Assembly (NCBI RefSeq): GCF_001183605.1 | Contig: NZ_LFXJ01000010.1 | Span: forward strand, 793,167 to 857,166 | DNA: 64,000 nt | DNA from: Lysinibacillus xylanilyticus | GTDB lineage: Bacteria > Bacillota > Bacilli > Bacillales_A > Planococcaceae | Reading direction: 5' to 3' | In this document: piece after piece, positions 1-8,786 of the stretch | Layout: the number at the start of each line of letters is the position of its first letter | Numbering within the stretch: position 1 is the first letter of the stretch | Translations under genes and position numbers: made by a program | Notes under the pieces: model-generated | Seen by the model: the letters and a program-made list of their open reading frames with translations, nothing else | The model's database searches: none | What the model was told of the DNA's origin: nothing

Positions 1-1
1 T

Positions 2-388
2 GAAATACCAGGTGTAGGGGATGCCCTTGTTGGTGGCGTTGTTACGTATACGGAAGAGGCTAAGATTAAGCAACTCGGTATTTCTAAGGAATTATTAACT
101 ACACATGGGATTGTAAGCAGTGAATGTGCAGTGGCTATGGCTAGTGCTGTGCGTAAAAAGTTTGATACAGATATTGGTATTGGATTAACAGGTGCGGCAG
201 GTCCTACAGCCCATGATCATCAACCAGTAGGGACAGTTTGGATTGCTCTTGCCATTGGCGATGAAAAACCGATAACATATTTACTTCATTTATCGGGTAT
301 GCGTAATACAAATCGACTGCGCACGGCGAAATTTACTTGTCATTATTTAATGCAGCTTTTAGTAGAAAGAGGCTTTAAAAAACGTTAA
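2..388 (+). CDS. cinA: CinA family protein, C-terminal part (cut by window edge)
   Basis: The frame is open from base 2 and ends with TAA at 386-388, so the gene enters from outside the window. The visible ~128 residues match the CinA C-terminal (nicotinamide-nucleotide amidase-like) domain: a GGVVTYTEEAK segment, the TTHGIVSSECAVAMA stretch, and the GIGLTGAAGP loop typical of the family. CinA proteins are linked to pyridine-nucleotide salvage and competence and commonly lie just upstream of recA in Bacillales, as here. The first ATG in the visible part (131) is internal to the domain and is not the start. A repeat element and a terminator separate it from recA, so the two are probably transcribed separately here. 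Confidence 0.9.
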   Translation, partial: EIPGVGDALVGGVVTYTEEAKIKQLGISKELLTTHGIVSSECAVAMASAVRKKFDTDIGIGLTGAAGPTAHDHQPVGTVWIALAIGDEKPITYLLHLSGMRNTNRLRTAKFTCHYLMQLLVERGFKKR

Positions 389-467
389 TCAATTATGCCT
401 CGACATAATATAGGTTCATCCCTAAAAGTTGCGGATTACTTTTGTTAAAACGTTACTATGTAAATAA

Positions 468-813
468 GTTGATTGCAGTGGAGGCTGGGAGACTCCTTGG
501 GGATTAGCGATAGAGGAACGAAGGCTAAAACCATCACGTCCTGTGATAACGCCTTCGTAACCAACATCCTGTTGCCCCAAGCGGCTCATCGGACGCCCCC
601 AGGATGCTCTGCACTGCGCGAAAGTGAAGCGTCAGAGGCAATTGTTTTATCTGTGCGAAAGCGAAGCGACAGCAACAAATGTATTATCTGTGCGAAAGCG
701 AAGCGACAGCAACAAATGTTTTCTGTAGCGAAAGCAAAGCGACAGCAACAAATGTTTTCTGTAGCGAAAGCAAAGCGACAGCTACAAAGCGCCCAGTCGG
801 AACGGAAATCAAC
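468..813 (+). repeat. Foldback intergenic repeat, copy A (with module expansion)
   Basis: Starts GTTGATT (468-474) and ends AATCAAC (807-813). Inside these lies a second partly complementary pair, GGCTGGG (from 483) with GCCCAGTC (791-798). A central nested hairpin is formed by ACGAAGGC (518-525) with GCCTTCGT (551-558), enclosing ATCAC (533-537) and GTGAT (543-547). CTCCTTGGGG near 493 can pair with CCCCCAGGA near 596. The 3' half is enlarged by several tandem copies of a ~36-bp module. Open frames here are by-products of the repeat. It lies between cinA and recA. Confidence 0.85.
613..787 (+). repeat. Tandem ~36-bp GCGAAAGCGAAGCGACAGC modules
   Basis: About four to five head-to-tail units, each with a GCGAAAGCGAAGCGACAGC-like core followed by AACAAATGTTTTCTG-type linker. 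The two distal units carry the same change (GTAGCGAAAGCAAAGCG), which suggests recent duplication. The same core occurs reverse-complemented in other repeat copies (32.3-32.4 kb, 51.4-51.5 kb). Confidence 0.85.
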
Positions 814-853
814 CACACGTTTTGATGGGGATCCATAATATAGTTGAAAATAG

Positions 854-890
854 AAATTTGGGTAATGGAAAGTTACCCAAATTTTTATTT
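854..890 (+). terminator. Intrinsic terminator upstream of recA
   Basis: Perfect 12-bp inverted repeat: AAATTTGGGTAA (854-865) with TTACCCAAATTT (873-884), 7-nt loop, followed by TTATTT. It would end transcription from cinA and the repeat before the recA promoter. Confidence 0.75.
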
Positions 891-900
891 TGAAGAAAAA

Positions 901-914
901 CGAATAAATGTTCG
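901..914 (+). promoter_or_regulatory. LexA (SOS) box of recA
   Basis: CGAATAAATGTTCG matches the Bacillus LexA consensus CGAACnnnnGTTCG at 9 of 10 defined positions. It sits 8 bp upstream of the recA -35 hexamer, consistent with SOS repression. The identification rests on consensus match and position. Confidence 0.85.
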
Positions 915-922
915 CTTTTTTC

Positions 923-951
923 TTGCGTCCTATCTCAAAAACAAGTATAGT
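923..951 (+). promoter_or_regulatory. Sigma-A promoter of recA
   Basis: -35 TTGCGT (923-928) and -10 TATAGT (946-951) with a 17-bp spacer, immediately downstream of the LexA box and 45 bp before the recA start. Confidence 0.75.
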
Positions 952-996
952 AGAGATAGAGAAAAACAGTGAACAGTTTTCGAAGGAGGAAAATGA

Positions 997-2061
997 ATGA
1001 GTGATCGTAAAGCTGCCTTAGAACAGGCGTTAAAACAAATTGAAAAGAATTTTGGTAAAGGTTCTATCATGAAACTTGGCGAAAAGACCGATTTAGAAAT
1101 CGCTACATCTTCAAGTGGTTCGCTAGCACTTGATGCTGCATTAGGTGTTGGTGGTTATCCACGTGGACGAATTATTGAAGTATACGGCCCTGAATCATCA
1201 GGTAAAACAACGGTTGCTCTTCATGCCATTGCAGAGGTGCAGGCAAATGGTGGACAAGCAGCGTTTATCGATGCTGAGCATGCGTTAGATCCAATTTACG
1301 CACAAAAATTAGGCGTCGATATTGATGAGCTTCTATTATCTCAACCAGATACAGGAGAGCAGGCGCTTGAAATCGCAGAAGCATTAGTACGTAGTGGTGC
1401 TATCGATATCATCGTTATTGACTCAGTAGCAGCATTAGTTCCGAAAGCGGAAATCGAAGGAGATATGGGTGATTCGCATGTTGGTTTACAAGCGCGTTTA
1501 ATGTCTCAAGCCTTACGTAAGCTTTCAGGTGCTATCAATAAATCAAAAACGATTGCTATTTTCATAAACCAAATACGTGAAAAAATCGGTGTTATGTTCG
1601 GAAACCCAGAAACAACACCTGGTGGACGTGCACTTAAATTCTATAGCTCCGTTCGCTTAGAAGTACGTCGTGCAGAAGCTATTAAACAAGGCAATGACAT
1701 TATGGGTAACCGTACAAAAATTAAAATTGTGAAAAACAAAGTAGCACCACCATTCCGTACAGCTGAAGTTGATATTATGTACGGTGAAGGAATTTCAAAA
1801 GAGGGCGAAACAGTCGATTTAGGTGTTGAACTAGACATCGTTCAAAAAAGCGGTTCTTGGTATGCTTACGGTGATGAACGCCTAGGTCAAGGTCGTGAAA
1901 ATGCTAAACAGTACTTAAAAGAAAATCCAGCAGTACTTGACGACATCGCAAATAAAATCCGTGCTTCTTACGGTATTGCATCATCATCATACACAATTGC
2001 TGCGCATGATGATGAGGAAGAAATGGATGAGGAATTAAAACTTCTTCTTGAAAATGAATAA
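997..2061 (+). CDS. recA: Recombinase RecA
   Basis: ATP-dependent strand-exchange protein of homologous recombination and co-protease for LexA. The 354-residue length is normal for the family. Walker [10 protein letters not shown] lies at about residues 64-72, and the MAW signature region, the [20 protein letters not shown] loop and the acidic C-terminus ([17 protein letters not shown]) are all present. The ATG is preceded by a strong AAGGAGG site. Monocistronic between a LexA-regulated promoter and a strong terminator, so SOS induction is expected. No anomaly is seen. Confidence 0.99.
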   Translation: MSDRKAALEQALKQIEKNFGKGSIMKLGEKTDLEIATSSSGSLALDAALGVGGYPRGRIIEVYGPESSGKTTVALHAIAEVQANGGQAAFIDAEHALDPIYAQKLGVDIDELLLSQPDTGEQALEIAEALVRSGAIDIIVIDSVAALVPKAEIEGDMGDSHVGLQARLMSQALRKLSGAINKSKTIAIFINQIREKIGVMFGNPETTPGGRALKFYSSVRLEVRRAEAIKQGNDIMGNRTKIKIVKNKVAPPFRTAEVDIMYGEGISKEGETVDLGVELDIVQKSGSWYAYGDERLGQGRENAKQYLKENPAVLDDIANKIRASYGIASSSYTIAAHDDEEEMDEELKLLLENE

Positions 2062-2066
2062 TATAA

Positions 2067-2110
2067 ATGCATTGTTCCCACTCTTTATAGTGGGAGCAAT
2101 GCATTTTTTT
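2067..2110 (+). terminator. Intrinsic terminator of recA
   Basis: 15-bp stem (2067-2081 with 2090-2104, one G-U pair), 8-nt loop, then a T tract to 2110. Confidence 0.9.
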
Positions 2111-2112
2111 GT

Positions 2113-2751
2113 TTACACATACTGGGGAATGTGGTTTTATAATATTTATTAGCATATCCATTCATTCAGCTCATCACTAAAAGTTGTGGGCCATAAAGAG
2201 AAATGGGGAAGCTTTGTAAAAGTAATTCCTAAGTACTGCTTCTATGCATTGATGTTAAATGGTAAAATAAGCGTTAGTGCAAAAAGTAATAGGTAATTAA
2301 TTCTCTTAATGGTTATGACTGACTTTTTTTCTTAGGAGGGCGAACAGATGCCCGACTATCCTTGACAGAGCTTGAGGCTAGCTATACAATTAAAAATGTA
2401 TAATTTCTGAATTATGACTTTAAATAGGCAGTACATTCTGAATTCATTAATAAAGGCCATAAAGCCCTAGTAAATGAAGATGAAGACTCTGGCAGATGCC
2501 AAGGATTTTGAAAGAAATGAATAATAAGATGTTAGCCTTAGTTCTTTGCATCATGCGAAAACAGCTAACGTATCTGCAGCGGTAAAAACACCATTTCTTG
2601 TGACTTTACCGAGTGCCCGACATCGGGACGGCTCCTCGTGCAGACCAGAGCATAATTTCAAAATCCGGGACGCAATTACTATGCCAAAGGCGAGATTGAT
2701 GTATGCGCCGACTGAAACTGTAATACCCAAATAGCAAGAGGAGGTGTTCAT
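2113..2751 (+). other. Long recA-rny intergenic region with decayed sequence
   Basis: No convincing intact gene. At 2342-2403 an in-frame stretch would read RTDARLSLTELEASYTIKNV then stop, and a further short coding-like piece follows around 2404-2510, so a decayed gene is possible; I cannot identify it. A well-formed promoter match overlaps this piece: TTGACA (2362-2367), 17 bp, TACAAT (2385-2390). The segment at about 2668-2700 (ATCCGGGACGCAATTACTATGCC) resembles the tail of the repeat copy before cotE. A good AGAGGAGG site precedes rny. Confidence 0.4.
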
Positions 2752-4311
2752 ATGGATGGAATTACTATCATCTCCGCTTTGCTTGGACTCATCGTTGGTG
2801 CCGCTGTTAGCTTTATCTACATGAAAAAAGTGAATGACTCAAAAATCACTGGTGCTAAACATGTCGCTGAAACAATCGTTGAAGAAGGAAAACGAGAAGC
2901 GGAGGCATTGAAGAAAGAAGCACTACTTGAAGCCAAAGATGAAACTCACAAATTTCGTACTGAAGCAGAAAATGACATTCGTGAACGTCGTTCAGAACTT
3001 CAGAAACAAGAGAACCGTTTATTGCAAAGAGAAGAGAATCTTGATCGCAAAGATGATGCTCTAAATAAGAGAGAAGCAAGCTTAGAGCGTAAAGAACAAG
3101 CTTTAGGCGAAAGACAACAGCATATTGAACAGATGGAAAGCAAAGTGGACGAGCTCGTTGCCTCGCAAAAATCAGAGCTAGAGCGAATTTCTGCTTTAAC
3201 TAGAGATGAAGCAAAAGCTATTATCTTAGGAGAAGTAGAAAAAGAGCTAACAACTGATATTGCTGTGATGACGAAGGAAGCTGAAACACGTGCGAAGGAA
3301 GATTCAGATAAAAAAGCACGTGAAATTTTATCACTGGCATTGCAGCGTTTTGCAGCAGACCATGTTGCTGAGACAACAGTATCTGTCGTGAACTTGCCAA
3401 ATGATGAAATGAAAGGTCGTATTATTGGTCGTGAAGGTCGTAACATCCGTACTTTGGAAACGCTAACAGGTATAGATTTAATTATTGATGATACTCCAGA
3501 GGCGGTTATTTTATCAGGCTTTGATCCAATTCGTCGTGAAACGGCTCGACTTGCACTTGAAAAACTTGTACAGGATGGCCGCATTCACCCTGCTCGAATT
3601 GAGGAAATGGTGGAAAAAGCTCGTCGTGAAGTGGATGAACAAATCCGCGAAACAGGTGAGCAAACAACATTTGAAATTGGCATTCATAACTTACATCCAG
3701 ATTTAATGAAAATTTTAGGCCGTATGAAATATCGTACAAGCTATGGACAAAACGTTCTAAAGCATTCCATTGAGGTTGCGCATTTAGCAGGCTTACTTGC
3801 TGCTGAACTTGGTGAAGATGTAGCATTAGCTCGCCGTGCAGGTTTATTACATGATATTGGTAAAGCAATTGATCATGAAGTTGAAGGTAGCCATGTTGAA
3901 ATTGGTGTAGAATTAGCAACGAAATACAAAGAACATCCAGTCGTAATAAACAGTATAGCTTCGCACCATGGTGATACAGAAGCAACATCTGTCATCGCGG
4001 TATTAGTGGCTGCAGCTGATGCATTGTCAGCGGCTCGTCCAGGTGCTCGAAGTGAGACGCTTGAAAACTATATCCGTAGACTTGAAAAGTTAGAGGAAAT
4101 TTCTGAAAGCTATGATGGTGTAGAAAAATCCTTTGCGATTCAAGCTGGTCGTGAAATTCGTATAATTGTACAACCTGAAAAAATTGATGACTTAGCTTCA
4201 CATCGCTTAGCGAGAGATATCCGTAAACGAATTGAAGAAGAACTTGATTATCCAGGCCATATTAAAGTAACGGTTATTCGTGAAACACGTGCCGTAGAAT
4301 ACGCAAAATAA
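2752..4311 (+). CDS. rny: Ribonuclease Y
   Basis: Membrane-anchored endoribonuclease that initiates mRNA decay and processing. The 519-residue length matches B. subtilis Rny (YmdA). Order: N-terminal membrane helix (about 4-24), a long charged coiled coil (about 30-200), a KH RNA-binding domain ([12 protein letters not shown] near 221), then the HD metal-dependent domain with [15 protein letters not shown] near 366 and a conserved C-terminal domain. Start ATG has an AGAGGAGG site. In B. subtilis ymdB follows directly; here a ~26-kb polysaccharide locus intervenes. RicA, a partner of the Y-complex that modulates RNase Y, is encoded at 50.7 kb. Confidence 0.98.
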   Translation: MDGITIISALLGLIVGAAVSFIYMKKVNDSKITGAKHVAETIVEEGKREAEALKKEALLEAKDETHKFRTEAENDIRERRSELQKQENRLLQREENLDRKDDALNKREASLERKEQALGERQQHIEQMESKVDELVASQKSELERISALTRDEAKAIILGEVEKELTTDIAVMTKEAETRAKEDSDKKAREILSLALQRFAADHVAETTVSVVNLPNDEMKGRIIGREGRNIRTLETLTGIDLIIDDTPEAVILSGFDPIRRETARLALEKLVQDGRIHPARIEEMVEKARREVDEQIRETGEQTTFEIGIHNLHPDLMKILGRMKYRTSYGQNVLKHSIEVAHLAGLLAAELGEDVALARRAGLLHDIGKAIDHEVEGSHVEIGVELATKYKEHPVVINSIASHHGDTEATSVIAVLVAAADALSAARPGARSETLENYIRRLEKLEEISESYDGVEKSFAIQAGREIRIIVQPEKIDDLASHRLARDIRKRIEEELDYPGHIKVTVIRETRAVEYAK

Positions 4312-4324
4312 TAATAATAATAGA

Positions 4325-4360
4325 AGATACTCTACTTAATTATGTAGGGTATCTTTTTTT
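4325..4360 (+). terminator. Intrinsic terminator of rny
   Basis: 11-bp stem AGATACTCTAC (4325-4335) with GTAGGGTATCT (4344-4354, one G-U pair), followed by seven T. It marks the end of the conserved block and the left border of the polysaccharide locus. Confidence 0.9.
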
Positions 4361-4579
4361 AGTTGAATGATCAAAGACCTATTTTTAAAAGAGGTTAAAT
4401 GATAATATCCTTAGTGGGAACGGAATGGGATTGTTAGAACTTTTATATCATTTTGGTTTTTAGACAGGAATATTATGAGGGATAGTATTAATAAGATTTA
4501 TTATCCAGGTACTCAAAGATTTTTTTACAAATGAGTAAATTTCATAAATTGTTATGTAAAAAATACGTACATTCTTTAG

Positions 4580-4790
4580 TTGCGGTAGGAGGCGACTTCT
4601 GCGGAAAGCGAACGTCGGATTTTTTTGTGCGACAGCGGTAGGTATAGAAGTCTCTCACTACTATAGGTAGTGAGAAGAATGCAGGTTTATGTTACTTTTC
4701 AAAAGGTGTCCAAACACCTGTACCTGTCGCTATGCTTTCGGTACAAAAGACATTTGTAACTGCCGTTTCAAGCCTCCGGACATTGTTAAT
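4580..4790 (+). repeat. Degenerate repeat fragment before cpsB
   Basis: The stretch 4711-4760 (CCTGTCGCTATGCTTTCGG, then TACAAAAGACAT) is nearly identical to 51265-51297 in the repeat before cotE. Upstream, 4590-4645 has further module-like pieces (GCGGAAAGCGAACG, TGTGCGACAGCGG). The fragment runs almost up to the cpsB start and leaves an artificial 40-codon open extension in frame with it. Confidence 0.7.
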
Positions 4791-4808
4791 AAGAAAGTTG
4801 TGATTCTT

Positions 4809-5573
4809 ATGGTAGATATGCATGCACATATATTGTATGGGGTTGATGATGGGCCAAAAACAGAGGAAGAATCGTTAAAGATGTTGGAACAAGCAAAAAA
4901 CGAAGGTATCACTGAAATCATAAGTACTTCTCATGCGATGCACCCTCGACATCATGTATCTTACATGTCAGTAGACACAGGAATTCTTCACTTACGCAAA
5001 TTATTGGTGCAGAATGATTTACAGATAAAACTTCATACTGGTCACGAAGTTCGTTTGAATGATCAGGTAAATACACTTTTCCACCATGAAAAATTGCATA
5101 CTTTAGCAAATTCCCAATTTGTCTTACTAGAATTACCGTCAAGTACAGTTCCGCTCTATACCAAGGACATCATTATTGCTCTAAAGACAGCAGGCTACAC
5201 ACCCATCATTGCACATCCAGAACGAAATTTAGGTATTGCACAAAATCCACTAAAACTTGTACCACTTATTCAGCAAGGGGCACTTACACAAGTTACTGCA
5301 GGAAGTTTATCGGGGCACTTTGGCAAATCTGTGCAGCAATTAGCTTTAAATTTAGTGCAAGCAAATTACGTTCATACGTACGGTTCGGATGCACATGATG
5401 TAAAGACAAGGCCCTTTCTATTTAAAGCTGGCTTACACTATCTTGAAAAGCAAAAAGAATTTTCTGCAATAGATCGATTATTAGAAAACAATGTGCGAAT
5501 AGTCCGAAATAGACCAATACCACAGCTAGAATTAGATGAAATTTGTGTAAAGAAATGGTGGAAGATTTTTTAG
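4809..5573 (+). CDS. Tyrosine-protein phosphatase, CpsB/YwqE family
   Basis: PHP-fold, metal-dependent phosphotyrosine phosphatase that dephosphorylates the CpsD-type kinase controlling polysaccharide assembly. From the ATG at 4809 it has 254 residues, the usual family size, and begins MVDMHAHILYGVDDGPKTEE with the DxHxH metal site. Further family motifs are EIISTSHAMHP, HTGHEVRL, IIAHPERN and YGSDAHDV. The frame stays open 40 codons upstream, but that part (CTCRYAFGTKDICNCRF) is translated repeat DNA. No good ribosome-binding site precedes 4809. Unusually, it is 3.2 kb away from its partners cpsC and cpsD, separated by pgm and gene remnants. Confidence 0.9.
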   Translation: MVDMHAHILYGVDDGPKTEEESLKMLEQAKNEGITEIISTSHAMHPRHHVSYMSVDTGILHLRKLLVQNDLQIKLHTGHEVRLNDQVNTLFHHEKLHTLANSQFVLLELPSSTVPLYTKDIIIALKTAGYTPIIAHPERNLGIAQNPLKLVPLIQQGALTQVTAGSLSGHFGKSVQQLALNLVQANYVHTYGSDAHDVKTRPFLFKAGLHYLEKQKEFSAIDRLLENNVRIVRNRPIPQLELDEICVKKWWKIF

Positions 5574-5984
5574 TATTAAGAAAAAAGAAGTAATATTATT
5601 TGTAAGTGAAAAATACGGAAAGCTTTAATGTCATTATTGAAATCAGTAATGAATACATTAGATTTTGTATATGAGAGAGAGCATCTTTTCATAAATAGTG
5701 CTTCGGAAACAATGATGAAAAACATATGATATTATATTCCAAATAAAAAGAAGCTGAAAATAAATTGAACACACTCAATTCGTATAGTAGGGTAAATATA
5801 GAGTACCTCTTCCTATTTTTGTGTTTATTAACAATCTATATTTTTACCATCTTGATGAAACTATAAGAATACAGTTAACTGCGATGTTAGATGATGAAAA
5901 CAATTTAGAGGATGCCTTTTAAATGTCTTGGTCAGTATTCAATCACGAACCATATATGAGAGAGGCGTGCTTGCCATCGCAGCT
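5574..5984 (+). other. AT-rich spacer, no recognisable gene
   Basis: Many stops in all frames; I see no gene, RNA or clear terminator. It probably represents decayed sequence upstream of the pgi remnant. Confidence 0.5.
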
Positions 5985-6121
5985 ATTATATATATTTCTA
6001 CATGAAAGTGTGCTCAATGAGTGCTTACCTATTAAATGTAAATCCGTTTGATCAACCAGGTGTCGAGGCGTATAAGAAAAAAATGCTTGAATTATTGAAT
6101 GAACAGAAGGTGTCTCAATGA
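5985..6121 (+). pseudogene. Glucose-6-phosphate isomerase, 3' remnant
   Basis: The frame from 6002 reads [20 protein letters not shown] then [15 protein letters not shown], closely matching the end of the intact enzyme at 10300-11604 ([35 protein letters not shown]). A short match before it (LLYIF) is out of frame. Everything upstream of about the last 45 codons is gone. Its TGA (6119-6121) overlaps the pgm start as ATGA, so pgi and pgm once formed a tight operon here. Confidence 0.9.
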
Positions 6122-7824
6122 GTATAGTAGATAAACAATACAGGCAATGGATAAAGGCAGTAGTTCCATCCTATTTAAAAGAAGAATTACTAGCCATTGT
6201 AAATGATGCATCACAAATTGAAGATCGATTTTATCAATACTTACAATTCGGTACAGCAGGAATGCGTGGTGTGTTAGGTGCAGGTACAAATCGTATGAAT
6301 ATCTATACAATTCGCCGAGCTGCATACGGGCTAGCACAGTATATAACCGAACACGGGGAAACTGCCAAACAGCGTGGTGTTGTCATTGCCTATGATACAC
6401 GCCGTTTCTCAAAGGATTTTGCTATTGAAACAGCTCAAGTGCTTGGGGCATTAGGGGTAAAGGTATTTGTATTTAGTGAAGCACGACCAACACCTGAATT
6501 ATCTTTTGCAGTAAGGTATTTAAACGCTTTTGCAGGTGTAGTCATTACCGCTAGTCACAATCCAAAACAATATAATGGTTTTAAAGTTTATGGGGAGGAC
6601 GGGGCACAACTGACGCCGTCTGCTATTCAAACAATCATTGAAAAACTAGATGATATCCAAAATATTTTTGACATTTCAACAACACCATGGTACACATTAG
6701 AGCAACATCAAACTGTGGAATGGATTTTACATACGATTGACCAAGCCTATCAAGATAAATTACACAGCTTAAAACAACGTACCAATATTGACTTCAATAT
6801 ACCAATTGTTTACTCACCTCTACATGGTGCAGGGCTAGTACCGGTACAACAAGGTTTACAAGCTTTTAGATTTACAAACGTCCATATTGTAGAACAACAA
6901 GCTGTGCAAGATGGCGATTTTCCAACGGTACCATATCCAAACCCAGAGGAAGCAGCAGCCTTTACGTATGCCATACAAAAAGGGAAAGAAACAGGTGCAC
7001 AAATACTTTTAGCAACTGATCCTGACGCAGATCGATTAGGTGTGGCAGTAAAAACAGAGCATAGCTATCAATTATTAACCGGTAACCAGTTAGGCGCACT
7101 CATCCTACAGTATTTGCTTGAGGCGAAAAAAGAAAAAAATGAGCTACCTGAAAATGGAGTTATGCTCAAAACAATTGTTACTTCCGAACTTGGTGCAGTA
7201 ATTGCTAAGCAATATGGGGTTGAAACTGTGAATACACTAACAGGCTTTAAATACATTGCAGAAAAGATTGCTGAGTATGACGAATCGAAGGAAAAAGCTT
7301 ATCTATTCGGATACGAAGAAAGTTATGGCTATTTGGTCCAAAGCTTTGTACGTGATAAAGATGCAGTCCAAGTTGCATTGGTAATAGCAGAGATGGCTGC
7401 TTACTACGCAACAAAACAACAAACTTTATTAGATGTTCTAGACAGTTTATTTAATAAATATGGCTATTATCAAGAAGCATTACAGTCACAAACATTTGAA
7501 GGCATTTCAGGTCAGAAGGAAATGCTAGCTTTACTACAAAACCTTAGGGAAAATAGAATTTTTGACATTGCAGGTCAAAAGGTAATGCTAATAGAAGATT
7601 ACTTAACGCAACAAGCTATTCATCAAGATGGTTCGATTTCTTCAATTAAATTACCTAAAGAAAATGTCTTGAAGTTCATATTAGAAGATCAATCATGGAT
7701 AGCGATTCGCCCTTCCGGAACAGAGCCAAAATGTAAGTTTTACTTTGGTACAGTAGCTAGTACGAGAGAACAAGCACAACAAAAGCTACAACAATTACAG
7801 GTAGCCTTTATGACAAAAAAGTAG
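6118..7824 (+). CDS. Phosphoglucomutase / phosphomannomutase (PgcA type)
   Basis: Interconverts glucose-6-phosphate and glucose-1-phosphate, feeding nucleotide-sugar synthesis (possibly also mannose phosphates). It has 568 residues, close to B. subtilis PgcA. Landmarks: GTAGMRG near 42, phosphoserine loop [13 protein letters not shown] near 142-155, metal loop DPDADRLG near 301, GYEESYGY near 400, and the phosphate-binding RPSGTEPK near 532. The ATG overlaps the stop of the pgi remnant, and AGAAGGTG 5' of it serves as ribosome-binding site. The only intact copy here; a broken paralogue lies just downstream. Substrate preference cannot be fixed from sequence. Confidence 0.93.
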   Translation: MSIVDKQYRQWIKAVVPSYLKEELLAIVNDASQIEDRFYQYLQFGTAGMRGVLGAGTNRMNIYTIRRAAYGLAQYITEHGETAKQRGVVIAYDTRRFSKDFAIETAQVLGALGVKVFVFSEARPTPELSFAVRYLNAFAGVVITASHNPKQYNGFKVYGEDGAQLTPSAIQTIIEKLDDIQNIFDISTTPWYTLEQHQTVEWILHTIDQAYQDKLHSLKQRTNIDFNIPIVYSPLHGAGLVPVQQGLQAFRFTNVHIVEQQAVQDGDFPTVPYPNPEEAAAFTYAIQKGKETGAQILLATDPDADRLGVAVKTEHSYQLLTGNQLGALILQYLLEAKKEKNELPENGVMLKTIVTSELGAVIAKQYGVETVNTLTGFKYIAEKIAEYDESKEKAYLFGYEESYGYLVQSFVRDKDAVQVALVIAEMAAYYATKQQTLLDVLDSLFNKYGYYQEALQSQTFEGISGQKEMLALLQNLRENRIFDIAGQKVMLIEDYLTQQAIHQDGSISSIKLPKENVLKFILEDQSWIAIRPSGTEPKCKFYFGTVASTREQAQQKLQQLQVAFMTKK

Positions 7825-7841
7825 TTGGTGTACAGAGAAAG

Positions 7842-7916
7842 ATGAAGAAAGTCAAAAAAGCAATCATTCCAGCAGAAGTCCGAGGCACACGCTTTTTATC
7901 TGCGACAGAGCATTGA
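7842..7916 (+). pseudogene. galU 5' remnant (UTP-glucose-1-phosphate uridylyltransferase)
   Basis: ATG at 7842 begins MKKVKKAIIPA, followed by RGTRFLSAT, which is the GalU N-terminus (usual form [22 protein letters not shown]) with the nucleotide-binding glycines damaged. A TGA at 7914 ends it after 24 codons, and the next base begins the pgm remnant, so the junction is a deletion fusing galU 5' to pgm 3' sequence. Confidence 0.85.
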
Positions 7917-8426
7917 TTTGTCTTTAGATATGAGGAGGGCTACGGTTATTAAATCCAAAAATTTGTACGGGATAAGGATGCGGTGCAAGTGGCACTTGTC
8001 ACAGCAGAAATGGCTAGTTATTATGCCAAGCAAGGCAAGACATTGTTGTATGCGCTGGATGATTTATACGAGCAGTTTGGTTATTACAAGGAAGCACTTG
8101 AGTCACATGTGTTTGAAGGGTAAGTTGGGCGAAAGCAGATGAAGGGAATTTTAGAGAACTTCCGAGCAAATGTACTGTTTACGCTTACCGGTGTTGAAGT
8201 TGTAAGTGTGGAAGATTATTGAAGTGGGGAAACGAAACTAACGGACAGCTCTATTGAAGTATTAAAGTTACCAAAAGAAAATGTGCTATTTTCAGACAGT
8301 TCCTGGGTAGCAATTTATACTTAGGGTATAGAACAGAAATGCAAATTTTACTTTGAGGAAGTAGGGGAAAATCGTGATGTAGCAGCCGACAAACTACTAC
8401 AGCTTCAACAGGCAATTAATCAATAA
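7917..8426 (+). pseudogene. Second phosphoglucomutase, 3' remnant
   Basis: Reading 7917 onward gives FVFRYEEGYGY, stop, [20 protein letters not shown] and so on to LLQLQQAINQ, matching the last ~170 residues of the intact mutase along its length ([39 protein letters not shown]). At least four in-frame stops and a damaged RPSGTEP loop (AIYT-stop-GIEQ) show it is dead. Divergence from the intact gene is substantial, so it is an old paralogue and not a recent tandem copy. Confidence 0.93.
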
Positions 8427-8462
8427 ATAGAGGTATTTTTATAGATATTATTTCATGAAAGT

Positions 8463-8497
8463 GGTTCTTTCGTATAAATCGGAAGGATCGTTTTTTT
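8463..8497 (+). terminator. Intrinsic terminator after the pgm remnant
   Basis: Stem GGTTCTTTCG (8463-8472) with CGGAAGGATC (8480-8489), several G-U pairs, followed by seven T. Likely the old terminator of the precursor operon. Confidence 0.65.
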
Positions 8498-8786
8498 ATT
8501 AAACCCCTAAATATGTCACAGTCATTTTTAACATAAGTTGGTTGAAATAAATCTACTAATGGAAATATGATAGGCTCAAAATTATGAGGAAAAGGTCTTT
8601 TGATAATGTGGCCAGGTATGAATAAATGGAGGAGCGCATTAATATAATCAAAAGTAAAGTGAAGGAAAAAATCTCTGGGTACGATTTTATATAACGTAAT
8701 TCAATGTTAGCCATTTTTAATGGAATGTTACAGTAGCGACTTTTTTGAAAATAACCAACAGGTATTCGGAAAAGGGGTGAAGGAAA
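8498..8786 (+). other. Intergenic region before cpsC
   Basis: AT-rich, without a coding frame. It probably contains the promoter of the cpsC-cpsD genes, but I cannot single out a convincing pair of hexamers. Confidence 0.4.

Noticed and set aside
613-787. CRISPR-like array of ~36-bp repeats
   Set aside because: The units are contiguous or joined by near-identical linkers; there are no unique spacers and no cas genes.
473-838. Open frames spanning the foldback repeats (also near 32.2, 36.2, 40.9 and 51.4 kb, both strands)
   Set aside because: They arise from repeat DNA, share no conserved start or frame between copies, and consist of iterated module translations.
2546-2751. Overlapping frames on both strands upstream of rny
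   Set aside because: No ribosome-binding site, no recognisable similarity, and they lie in apparently decayed sequence.
4689-4808. N-terminal 40-codon extension of the phosphatase
   Set aside because: Encoded by a repeat fragment also found at 51.26 kb; the 254-residue form matches the family length.
7918-8142. Short open frame after pgm
   Set aside because: It is an out-of-frame reading of the pgm 3' remnant.
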